A stretch of 64,000 nucleotides of DNA from Candidatus Didemnitutus sp. (lineage in GTDB: Bacteria; Verrucomicrobiota; Verrucomicrobiia; Opitutales; Opitutaceae): assembly GCA_019634575.1 (NCBI GenBank), contig JAHCAY010000001.1, forward strand, positions 806,001 through 870,000. The letters run 5' to 3'. The notes below the pieces were generated by a model. That model was not told the origin of the DNA. It saw only the letters and a list, made by a program, of their open reading frames with translations, and ran no database searches. The first letter of the stretch is position 1. Each line of letters starts with the position of its first letter. Position numbers and translations under genes: made by a program. This document shows, piece by piece, positions 17,013 through 24,210 of the stretch.

Positions 17013-17993
17013 TTGCCCCTCCTCGCCGTCACCGATCTCCGCACCCATTTCCACACGCGCAGCGGCGTCTACCGCGCGGTGGACGGAGTGAGCTTCGCCC
17101 TCGAACGCGGCGAGACGCTCGGCATCGTCGGCGAGTCCGGCTCGGGCAAATCGGTCACCTGTTACTCGCTGATGGGCCTCATCCCGCAGCCGCCCGGCCG
17201 CATCGAGAGCGGACGTGCGCTTTTCGACGGCACCGATCTGCTGCACTGCTCGCCCGCCGAAGCGCGCGCCATCCGCGGCAAGCGCATCGCGATGATTTTC
17301 CAGGATCCGATGACTTCGCTGAACCCCTACCTGCGGATCGGCGAACAGATCATCGAGCCGCTGCTCATCCATGAAAAGATCAGCCGCGCCGACGCCCTCG
17401 CCCGCGCCCGCGCGATGCTCGACGAGGTCGGCATCAACGAACCCGACCGCCGCCTCCAACAATACCCGCACGAATTCTCCGGCGGTATGCGCCAGCGCGT
17501 GATGATCGCGATGGCGCTCATCACGAATCCCGAGTTGCTCATTGCCGACGAGCCGACCACCGCGCTCGACGTGACGGTGCAGGCACAGATTCTCGAGCTG
17601 ATCAAGAAACTCCAACGCCAGCACGGCATGGCGGTGATCTTCATCACGCACGACCTCGCAGTCGTCTCCGGCCTCTGCGACCGCGTGCAAGTGATGTATG
17701 CCGGCCGCATCGTCGAACGCGCGCCGACGCGCACGCTGTTCACCGCGCCGAGCCATCCCTACGCGCACGCCCTGCAACGCTCGATTCCCGCGCTCCAGCA
17801 AAAAGGCGAGGCGCTCCACACGATTCCCGGTCTGCCGCCCGATCTCTCGAAACCGCTCGCCGGTTGCCCGTTCGCCCCGCGCTGCCCGCACGCCGTCGAT
17901 TATTGCCACCGCGAACCGGTCGCATTGCTGCCGGTCCACCCCGAACAGGAAAGCGCCTGCCTGCGTGTGCAACGCGGGGAACTCAAGCTGTAG
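17013..17993 (+). CDS. Oligopeptide/dipeptide ABC transporter ATP-binding protein (OppD/DppD type)
   Basis: 326 residues from a TTG start. It energises import of peptides or similar solutes with an OppF-type partner. Walker A GESGSGKS, signature FSGGMRQRV, Walker [13 protein letters not shown] and the switch histidine in FITHD are all intact. The C-terminal oligopeptide/dipeptide domain carries the conserved cysteines of [15 protein letters not shown]. The start lies just after a period-7 repeat with no clear Shine-Dalgarno sequence. The oppF-type gene follows on the same strand but after a 269-base repeat cassette. No permease or binding-protein genes adjoin, so these must be encoded elsewhere. 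Confidence 0.93.
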   Translation: MPLLAVTDLRTHFHTRSGVYRAVDGVSFALERGETLGIVGESGSGKSVTCYSLMGLIPQPPGRIESGRALFDGTDLLHCSPAEARAIRGKRIAMIFQDPMTSLNPYLRIGEQIIEPLLIHEKISRADALARARAMLDEVGINEPDRRLQQYPHEFSGGMRQRVMIAMALITNPELLIADEPTTALDVTVQAQILELIKKLQRQHGMAVIFITHDLAVVSGLCDRVQVMYAGRIVERAPTRTLFTAPSHPYAHALQRSIPALQQKGEALHTIPGLPPDLSKPLAGCPFAPRCPHAVDYCHREPVALLPVHPEQESACLRVQRGELKL

Positions 17994-17994
17994 A

Positions 17995-18254
17995 CCCACG
18001 GAACACACCGAACACACGGAAATGATCTCCCGCAGCTGTCATTCTGAGCGCAGCGAAGAATCCAAGCAACCGACCGCGACGCCACCGCCGAGCTCGTGGA
18101 TGAGCCATGGAAGCCGGCGCTGCGTCGCCGCCGAGAACATTCGCGCCGCGGTCGGAGCAGCGCCCTCCACCCGCGATTCTCGAATGACTTTCAACACACT
18201 GGCAGACAAGCGTCCGGCCAAACCGGATTCTGTGCGTTCCGTGTATTCCGTGGG
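17995..18254. repeat. Nested inverted-repeat cassette between oppD and oppF
   Basis: The outer arms are CCCACGGAACACACCGAACA (from 17995, continuing to ~18024) and TTCCGTGTATTCCGTGGG (18237-18254). These are imperfect inverted copies made of ACACGGAA-like units. Inside, TGTCATTCTGAGCGCAGCGA (from 18037) and CGATTCTCGAATGAC (ending ~18187) form a second inverted pair. No credible ORF is present. The right outer arm ends 8 bases before the oppF start codon. Confidence 0.75.
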
Positions 18255-18262
18255 CCTTCTCC

Positions 18263-19243
18263 ATGCCTGAACCGCTCCTCGAACTCCGCGACGTGCAGAC
18301 TCACTTCCCGGTCGAGTCCGGCTTCCTGCTGCGCCGGCAAACCGGCACGGTGAAAGCCGTCGACGGCGTGTCGCTGACGATCGCGCGCGGCGAAGTCGTC
18401 GGTCTCGTCGGCGAGTCCGGCTGCGGCAAGTCCACGCTCGCCCGCACGGTCATGCAGCTCGTGCCGACGACCGGCGGCAGCGTGATTCTCGCCGGCCGGA
18501 ACCTGACCACGGCTTCCGCGGCGGAAGTAAAAACGGCCCGCCGCGGCATGCAGATGGTTTTCCAGGACCCGTTCGCGTCGCTCAATCCGCGCATGACCGT
18601 GTTCGACGCGCTCGCCGAGCCGCTGCGTGTGCACGCGGTCTGCCCACCGGCCGAGATTCCCGCGCGCGTCGCGCACCTGATGGAGCTCGTCGGCCTCGCC
18701 TCTCGCTTCTCGCGGAAATACCCGCACGAATTCTCCGGCGGACAACGCCAGCGCATCGCCATCGCGCGCGCGCTCGCGCTCGAGCCGCAGCTCATCATCG
18801 CCGACGAACCGGTCTCGGCCCTCGACGTCTCGATCCAGGCGCAGATCCTGAATCTCCTCGCGACGCTCGTCCGGCAGATGAACCTCACGCTGCTGTTCAT
18901 CGCGCACGATCTCTCGGTGGTGAAACACGTCAGCGACCGCGTCGCCGTGATGTATCTCGGCAAAATCGTCGAGCTCGGGCCCGCCGCCGCCGTCATCGAC
19001 AGCCCACGGCATCCCTACACCCGCGCGCTCATCAGCGCGATTCCCACGGTGCGTCCCGAAGACGGCCGCGAGCGCATCGTGCTCGCGGGCGATCCGCCCT
19101 CGCCGATGCATCCGCCGGGCGGCTGCCCGTTTCATCCGCGCTGTCCCTACGCGCAGGAGAAATGTCTCCGCGACCGCCCGCCGCTCCTGGCCGTCGAACC
19201 GGGTCATACCGCCGCCTGCGTGCGTCTCGGTGAAATCGACTGA
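18263..19243 (+). CDS. Oligopeptide/dipeptide ABC transporter ATP-binding protein (OppF/DppF type)
   Basis: 326 residues. Second ATPase of the peptide importer. Walker A GESGCGKS, the Q-loop segment MQMVFQDPFASLNPRMTV, signature FSGGQRQRIAIA, Walker B LIIADEPVSALD and the H-loop FIAHD are intact. The C-terminal cysteine cluster GCPFHPRCPYAQEKC is present, as in OppF/DppF. It differs from the OppD copy in having the SLNPRM motif and the longer ALRVHAVCPPAEIP-type linker. Its leader consists of the right arm of the upstream repeat cassette. Confidence 0.93.
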   Translation: MPEPLLELRDVQTHFPVESGFLLRRQTGTVKAVDGVSLTIARGEVVGLVGESGCGKSTLARTVMQLVPTTGGSVILAGRNLTTASAAEVKTARRGMQMVFQDPFASLNPRMTVFDALAEPLRVHAVCPPAEIPARVAHLMELVGLASRFSRKYPHEFSGGQRQRIAIARALALEPQLIIADEPVSALDVSIQAQILNLLATLVRQMNLTLLFIAHDLSVVKHVSDRVAVMYLGKIVELGPAAAVIDSPRHPYTRALISAIPTVRPEDGRERIVLAGDPPSPMHPPGGCPFHPRCPYAQEKCLRDRPPLLAVEPGHTAACVRLGEID

Positions 19244-19267
19244 CGCCGCCCGGCGTCTCTCTCGGCG

Positions 19268-19990
19268 ATGCACATCTCCCGCCCGTTCTCCCGTGGATTG
19301 AAATTCGTCGCGTTCGCTGTCGCGCTCGTTGGCTCCGCCATCCTGCGCGCCGCGGAACCGGGCGCCGTCGCACCCGCGAAAACCGATCCCGCGATCCTCA
19401 AACGCGCCGCTGCCTGGGTGGGCGAACTCGGCCTCGCCGACCCGGCGAAATCCGAACGCGTCCGCGCCGTCATTGCCGCGCACCTCACCACGGTCCGCGA
19501 CTGGCACAACGCCCACCCCTACACCACCGTGCCCGAGGGCGTGAACCCCGCGACGGGCAAACCGCTCAGCAAACTCGACCGCGAGATGATCGCCGACGGC
19601 GCCATGCCCAAAACGGTCCACGCCGCGCTGATGTCCGGCCTGCGCGCTGACCTGACCGAGGCGCAAGTCGAGGCGATCCTAGACAAATACACGGTCGGCA
19701 AGGTCGCCTTCACCCTGAAGGGCTACCACGCGATCGTGCCCGATCTCACCGCAGAGGAGGAAAAGATCATCCTCGGTTTTCTGCAGCAGGCGCGCGAGGA
19801 AGCCGTCGACTACAAGAGCATGCCGCAGATCTCGGCCATCTTCGAAATCTACAAGACGAAGTCCGAACAGTATCTGATCTCGCGCGGCCGCGACTGGAAG
19901 GCGTTGTTCCGCGCCTACGTCCAGAAGGTCCAGGCGGAAAAGGCGGCCAGGAAAGCCGCGCCGGCGCCCGAACCCGCGAAAGCCAACTGA
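19268..19990 (+). CDS. Secreted DUF3826 family protein
   Basis: 240 residues. Signal peptide at ~1-28 (hydrophobic FVAFAVALVGSAIL then RAAEPG). The body matches the DUF3826 pattern: AHLTTVRDWHN, a segment GYHAIVPDLTAEEEKIILGF, and SAIFEIYKTKSEQYLISRG near the C-terminus. The family is known from Bacteroidetes and Verrucomicrobia, often in polysaccharide utilisation contexts, but has no proven activity. An Ala/Lys/Pro-rich tail ends the protein. It begins 24 bases after oppF and may be co-transcribed with it. Confidence 0.8.
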   Translation: MHISRPFSRGLKFVAFAVALVGSAILRAAEPGAVAPAKTDPAILKRAAAWVGELGLADPAKSERVRAVIAAHLTTVRDWHNAHPYTTVPEGVNPATGKPLSKLDREMIADGAMPKTVHAALMSGLRADLTEAQVEAILDKYTVGKVAFTLKGYHAIVPDLTAEEEKIILGFLQQAREEAVDYKSMPQISAIFEIYKTKSEQYLISRGRDWKALFRAYVQKVQAEKAARKAAPAPEPAKAN

Positions 19991-20027
19991 CAGGCCGCTG
20001 TCAGGGGACTCGGCTACATTCCACGCC

Positions 20028-20342
20028 ATGAAAACCGATCCCTTCGCCGCCCGTCAGGAATCGTTGCGCGAGTTGCGCACCATCCCAGGCATCGGGCCGA
20101 GCCTCGCCCTCGACCTCTACTCGCTCGGCGTCCGCCGCGTCGCCGATCTGAAGAAAAAGGATCCCGAGAAACTCTACCGCGGGCTCGAGCGCTTGACCGC
20201 GTCGAAGCAGGATCGGTGCGTGCTCTACACCTTCCGCTGCGCGGTCTACTTCGCGAAGACGAAACGCCCGCGCCCGGAGAAGCTCCTCTGGTGGAACTGG
20301 CAGGACGCGCCGGTGAAGAAGGCGCAGCGCGCGCGCCATTGA
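20028..20342 (+). CDS. Helix-hairpin-helix protein, Cdd1 (pathogenicity locus) family
   Basis: 104 residues. LRTIPGIGPSLALDLYSLGV (residues ~17-36) is a helix-hairpin-helix motif. The continuing pattern VADLKKKDPEKLYRGLE and DRCVLYTFRCAVYFAK is diagnostic of the Cdd1-like family. The fold suggests DNA binding, but no member has an established cellular role that I can name. The C-terminus is basic. It lies alone 37 bases after the DUF3826 gene and is followed by the REP-like hairpin at 20424. Confidence 0.8.
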   Translation: MKTDPFAARQESLRELRTIPGIGPSLALDLYSLGVRRVADLKKKDPEKLYRGLERLTASKQDRCVLYTFRCAVYFAKTKRPRPEKLLWWNWQDAPVKKAQRARH

Positions 20343-20423
20343 GGTGGGCGCCGGTTTCCCGATAGCGCCCAGCGCGGAGTATCGCGCAGCGCGTTCCGCG
20401 CGTTTTTCGCCCGAGGCCGCTTT

Positions 20424-20481
20424 TGTAGGAGCGAGCTTGCTCGCGACCGCGCCGGGAGTCGCGAGCAAGCTCGCTCCCACA
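20424..20481. repeat. REP-like palindrome, GTAGGAGCGAGCTTGCTCGC type
   Basis: Two 24-base arms (TGTAGGAGCGAGCTTGCTCG then CGAC; and GTCG then CGAGCAAGCTCGCTCCCACA) flank a 10-base loop. Each arm contains its own smaller palindrome GCGAGCTTGCTCGC. The arm sequence matches the REP sequences known from Pseudomonas. It lies between convergent genes. Confidence 0.9.
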
Positions 20482-20516
20482 GGTGCTCGGCGCTCCGCGG
20501 CATCGCCGCGCAGGCC

Positions 20517-20981
20517 TTACTTCGGCAGGCCAATCTGGCGCAGCGCCTCGTAAGCGGCCACGCCGGCGGCCGTCGAGAGATTGAGCGAGCGCAGCTCTCC
20601 GTTGGCGTGCGGGATTTTCAACCGGCGCTCGTCGCCGAACTCCGCGTGCAGCCAATCCGGCACGCCCGCCCCTTCGTTGCCCATCAGCAGGCCGTCGCCA
20701 TCCGCGAACTTCACGTCCCAGAACGTCCGGGTGGCGTGCGTCGTGAACAGCCACAGGCGCTGCGGTGCGGCCGGACTCGCCTTGAAGGTCTCCCAGTTCT
20801 CGTGCTGGTGCACGTCGAGCGAGAACCAGTAGTCCATGCCCGCGCGGCGCAGGTTCGCGTCGGTGATCTTGAAGCCCAGCGGATGGATGAGGTGCAGGCG
20901 CGATTTCGTCACGGCGCACATGCGGCCGATGTTGCCGGTGTTCGGGGCAATTTGCGGTTGGAAGAGGATGACGTGGAGCAT
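20517..20981 (-). CDS. trmL: tRNA (cytidine(34)-2'-O)-methyltransferase
   Basis: 154 residues. A SPOUT-fold enzyme that 2'-O-methylates the wobble base of tRNA-Leu isoacceptors using AdoMet. The start MLHVILFQPQIAPNTGNIGR fits the family N-terminus exactly, so longer upstream frames are rejected. The knot motifs LLMGNEGAGVPDWL and IPHANGELRSLNLSTAAGV are intact. Length equals the family norm. It stands alone and is convergent with the Cdd1-like gene. Confidence 0.95.
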   Translation of the reverse strand: MLHVILFQPQIAPNTGNIGRMCAVTKSRLHLIHPLGFKITDANLRRAGMDYWFSLDVHQHENWETFKASPAAPQRLWLFTTHATRTFWDVKFADGDGLLMGNEGAGVPDWLHAEFGDERRLKIPHANGELRSLNLSTAAGVAAYEALRQIGLPK

Positions 20982-21076
20982 GGCGCAGCGGGCGGATTTA
21001 GGCTGGCCAGCCCCAAGCGCATATTCCATCCCATTGTCACCCGGCGCCCGGGCCTGGGGCCGCCGCGTCAATCCCC

Positions 21077-21538
21077 ATGCAGTCCGCGTCCTCGCCCTCG
21101 CCCAATTCGCAGTCGGCCGCCGTGTCCGACAGCGGCGCGCCGTTTGGCATGGGTGTGATGCTGCTCGACGACGAGGTGGCCTACATCGATTTGCTCCAGC
21201 AACTGCTCGGCGAACATCTCGCGTGCCCGGTGCACAGCTTTTCGCGTCCCGCCGCAGCGCTCGCCGCACTGCCGACACTGAACGTCGGGCTGATCGTCAC
21301 CGATTACCACATGCCGGGGATGGACGGCTTGGAATTTCTCACCGCCGTGCAGGCGATCAAGCCGCACCTGCCCGCGGTCATGATCACGGCGCACGAAATC
21401 GAGCTGGGCGTCGGGCGCGCGGCTCGCGTGGCAGCGCTGAAGGCGGTCGTGCGCAAGCCGTTCAAATGGACCGCGCTCGCCGAGGAGATCAACCGCTACT
21501 GGATGGGTTCGCGTCCGCCGTTCCCGTTCGTGCGCTGA
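21077..21538 (+). CDS. Single-domain response regulator (receiver only)
   Basis: 153 residues. The receiver fold begins at about residue 26 (MLLDDEVAY, acidic pair). The phospho-acceptor aspartate is in IVTDYHMPGMDGLEF, the switch threonine in MITAHE, and the conserved lysine in RKPFKW. The first ~24 residues are Ser/Ala-rich and unconserved. A start at an internal ATG (MGVML) would trim them. No output domain or partner kinase is adjacent, so it probably acts in a phosphorelay or by protein contact. Confidence 0.85.
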   Translation: MQSASSPSPNSQSAAVSDSGAPFGMGVMLLDDEVAYIDLLQQLLGEHLACPVHSFSRPAAALAALPTLNVGLIVTDYHMPGMDGLEFLTAVQAIKPHLPAVMITAHEIELGVGRAARVAALKAVVRKPFKWTALAEEINRYWMGSRPPFPFVR

Positions 21539-21634
21539 AGCGCCCGGACCGCGGACGCCGGCCACCGCATCCCCACCACAACGCCTTTCGGCGCGAAACG
21601 GAGGCCGTCTCATCGGTCCGGCACGGCAATGAAA

Positions 21635-21662
21635 AAGCCCGCCTCGCGGCGGGCTTCGTTTT
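21635..21662 (-). terminator. Bidirectional rho-independent terminator
   Basis: A 9-bp stem AAGCCCGCC/GGCGGGCTT with loop TCGC. On the minus strand it is followed by five T residues, and on the plus strand by CGTTTT. It lies between the ends of the receiver gene and the prolyl oligopeptidase, and fits best as the terminator of the latter. Confidence 0.85.
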
Positions 21663-21682
21663 GGCGGAGGCGTTGAGCGCGC

Positions 21683-23818
21683 TCAGTTCGCCGCGCCGCC
21701 CGTGTAGTAGAGCGCGAAGGCGAACTTGTCGGCCGTCTCTTCGATCTGCTTCGAGATCGGCTTGCCCGCGCCGTGGCCGGCGTTCGTCTCGATGCGGATG
21801 AACATCGGGAGCGGGTTCTGTGGATTGGCGGCCTGGAGCGCGGCGGCGTATTTGAACGAGTGGCCGGGGTGCACGCGGTCGTCGTGGTCGCCGGTGGTGA
21901 CCATGATCGCCGGGTAGCGGACGCCGGGCTTCACGTTGTGCACGGGCGAGTAACCTTTCAGATAAGCGGCCATCTCGGCGCTGTCGTCGACGGAGCCGTA
22001 GTCGCTCGCCCACGCCCAACCGATCGTGAATTTCTGGAAGCGCGTCATGTCCATCACGCCCACGGCGGGAAACGCGACCTTGGCGAGGTCGGGGCGCTGG
22101 TTGACGACGGCGCCGATGAGCAGGCCGCCGTTGGAGCCGCCGCTGATCACGAGCTTGTCGTGCGAGGTGTAGTGCTGCGCGACGAGGTAGTCGCCGGCGG
22201 CGATGAAGTCGTCGAAGACGTTCTGCTTTTTCAGCTTCGTGCCGGCGAGGTGCCACTCGCGGCCGTATTCGCCGCCACCGCGCAGGTTGGCCACGGCGTA
22301 GATGCCGCCGAGTTCCATCCAAGCGAGGTTCGAGGTCGAGAACGTGGGCAGCATCGAGATGTTGAAGCCGCCGTAGGCGTAGAGGAGCGTCGGATGCGAG
22401 CCGTCGAGTTTGATGCCCTTGCGGTGCGTGATGAACATCGGGACCTTCGTGCCGTCCTTCGACGTGTAGAACACCTGCTGCGTCTCGTAGACGCTCGGGT
22501 CGAACGCGACCTTCGGCGCTTGGAAAACCTCGACCTTGCCGGTGGCGAGGTCGGCGCGGAAGTTGGTCGTCGGATACGTGAACGACGCGAAGGAGAAGAA
22601 CATCTCGCTCTCGTCCTCGCGGCCGCTGAGGCCGGCGACGTTGCCGATGCCGGGCAGCGCGATGTTGCCGAGCGACGCGCCGTCCTTCGCGTAAACCGCG
22701 AGCACGCTCTTGGCGTCCTGCATGTAGTTCACGACGAACTTGCCGCCGATGTAGGCCGCGTTGGAGATCACGTCCTTCGACTCGGGCACGAGCGTCTTCC
22801 AGTTCGCGCGGTCGGGATTCTTGAGATCGATCGCGATGACCTTGTTGCGCGGCGCGTCGAGGTCGGTGAGCAGAAAGAGCGTGGAACCGTCGTTGCCGAT
22901 GACGTTATAGCTCGCCTCGAGCACGTCGATGAGGCGGACGACTTCGCCCTGCACGACCGGCTTCTTCGCGTCCTGGAGATCGAGGTAATAGAGGCGGTTG
23001 CGCGGATCGGTGCCCTCGGAGACATTAATGATGAGATAACGGCCGTCCTCGGTGACGCCGCCGCCGAGGCCCCACTTCGGTTGATCGGGACGCTCGTAGA
23101 CGAGGAGATCGTCGGCCTGCTTCGTGCCGAGGCGGTGGAAATAGATTTTCTGGTTCGAGAGGTCGCTGAAGACCTGGTTGCCCTCGCGGCGCGGCTCGGG
23201 ATAGCGCGAGTAGAAGAAGCCCGAGCTGTCCTTGGCCCAGCTGAAGCCGGAGAACTTCACCCAGTTGATCACGTCTTCGGTGTCCTGACCGGTGGCGAGG
23301 TCGCGCACGCGAAACTCGTTCCAATCCGAACCGGCGCGCGCGATGCCGTAGCCGACCCACTTGCCGTCCTCGGACGGCGCAATGGTCGACAGCGCCACGG
23401 TGCCGTCCTTCGACATCGTGTTTGGGTCAATCACGAGACGGCCCTCGGCGGTCAGCGAGTCCTTCACGAAGAGCGGCGACTGGTTCTGCAGGCCGGTGTT
23501 GTAGGTGTAGAAATAACGGCCGCCGGTCTTGCCCGGCAGGCTGTAGCGCGGGAAGTTCAGCAGCTCCTGCAGGCGCTGTTTGATGGCGTCGCGCTTCGGC
23601 AGGTTTTTGAGGAAGTCGAACGTGATCTTGTTCTGCGCGTCGACCCACGCCTTGGTGTCGGCAGAGTCGACGTCTTCGAGCCAGCGGAACGGGTCCGCGA
23701 TTTTGACGCCATGCACGTCGTCGACTTGGTCGACCGTCTTGCTGGCGGGGTATTCGAACTGGGCGGCGAACGCCAACACGGGCGCGGCCGCGAGGGTAAC
23801 CAGGGCCTTCAACTTCAT
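21683..23818 (-). CDS. Prolyl oligopeptidase (family S9A), secreted
   Basis: 711 residues with a signal peptide (MKLKALVTLAAAPVLAFAAQ). It cleaves short peptides after proline, probably in the periplasm. The N-terminal ~60 residues (DPFRWLEDVDSADTKAWVDAQ) and the seven-bladed propeller precede the alpha/beta-hydrolase domain. The nucleophile is Ser562 in SGGSNGGLL; the aspartate lies in GDHDDRV and the histidine in NAGHGAG. NLRGGGEYGREWH is the oxyanion/substrate segment. A paralogue of equal length follows upstream at 24211-26343, so this is a tandem duplication. The start is set by the signal peptide; the frame is open for 66 more codons upstream but without conservation. Confidence 0.95.
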   Translation of the reverse strand: MKLKALVTLAAAPVLAFAAQFEYPASKTVDQVDDVHGVKIADPFRWLEDVDSADTKAWVDAQNKITFDFLKNLPKRDAIKQRLQELLNFPRYSLPGKTGGRYFYTYNTGLQNQSPLFVKDSLTAEGRLVIDPNTMSKDGTVALSTIAPSEDGKWVGYGIARAGSDWNEFRVRDLATGQDTEDVINWVKFSGFSWAKDSSGFFYSRYPEPRREGNQVFSDLSNQKIYFHRLGTKQADDLLVYERPDQPKWGLGGGVTEDGRYLIINVSEGTDPRNRLYYLDLQDAKKPVVQGEVVRLIDVLEASYNVIGNDGSTLFLLTDLDAPRNKVIAIDLKNPDRANWKTLVPESKDVISNAAYIGGKFVVNYMQDAKSVLAVYAKDGASLGNIALPGIGNVAGLSGREDESEMFFSFASFTYPTTNFRADLATGKVEVFQAPKVAFDPSVYETQQVFYTSKDGTKVPMFITHRKGIKLDGSHPTLLYAYGGFNISMLPTFSTSNLAWMELGGIYAVANLRGGGEYGREWHLAGTKLKKQNVFDDFIAAGDYLVAQHYTSHDKLVISGGSNGGLLIGAVVNQRPDLAKVAFPAVGVMDMTRFQKFTIGWAWASDYGSVDDSAEMAAYLKGYSPVHNVKPGVRYPAIMVTTGDHDDRVHPGHSFKYAAALQAANPQNPLPMFIRIETNAGHGAGKPISKQIEETADKFAFALYYTGGAAN

Positions 23819-23955
23819 ACGGCCTAGGCAACGGACCGCCGCGCCCGGTGCAAGCCGAAGAGGCCGATTGCTCCCTTTGGCCCAATGAAGCGGTCGATTT
23901 GCATGATGAATGGTGCGGTCTTCACACCATCCCCCCCGGGAAAACCACATGGAAG

Positions 23956-23975
23956 GGCGCGGCTGTAGCCGCGCC
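23956..23975. repeat. GGCGCGGCTGTAGCCGCGCC hairpin, copy 1
   Basis: Perfect palindromic arms GGCGCGGCT and AGCCGCGCC. Related copies are at 24121-24140, 24168-24187 and 42948-42967. Confidence 0.75.
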
Positions 23976-24074
23976 GTGAACGAAGCCACGGCCTCGCAGC
24001 GCGGCGCGTGTCGCAACCGGAATTTGTGCCGAAGATGCGGAGCGAGCGCGGCGCATGCCTCGTTCGTGCGCTTC

Positions 24075-24098
24075 GTCGCCGCCGGGGACGGCGGCGAC
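24075..24098. repeat. GTCGCCGCC/GGCGGCGAC hairpin, second copy
   Basis: Arms identical to those of 15031-15053, with loop GGGGAC, again followed by CACC. Confidence 0.65.
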
Positions 24099-24120
24099 CA
24101 CCTCGAACACCTGCCGGGAG

Positions 24121-24140
24121 GGCGCGGCTACCGCCGCGCC
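24121..24140. repeat. GGCGCGGC hairpin, copy 2
   Basis: GGCGCGGC/GCCGCGCC arms with TACC at the centre. The preceding GAGG matches the complement of the CCTC after copies 3 and 4, so it is the opposite orientation of the same unit. Confidence 0.7.
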
Positions 24141-24167
24141 GCGAATACCTCTGACGCCTCGCCGCAC

Positions 24168-24187
24168 GGCGCGGCCGTAGCCGCGCC
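24168..24187. repeat. GGCGCGGC hairpin, copy 3
   Basis: GGCGCGGC/GCCGCGCC arms with CGTA at the centre, followed by CTCCA as in the copy at 42948-42967. Confidence 0.7.
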
Positions 24188-24210
24188 CTCCAGTGAGAAC
24201 CGCGAGTGCG

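Larger units (their letters stand above)
23819..24210. other. 392-bp spacer between paralogous peptidases, rich in hairpin repeats
   Basis: No credible gene. It contains three copies of a GGCGCGGC...GCCGCGCC hairpin (23956-23975, 24121-24140, 24168-24187) and one GTCGCCGCC hairpin (24075-24098). Part of it must act as the promoter region of the downstream S9A gene on the minus strand. Confidence 0.6.

Noticed and set aside
21773..23827. 684-codon plus-strand open frame
   Set aside because: Antisense to the first S9A peptidase with no motif; a codon-bias shadow.
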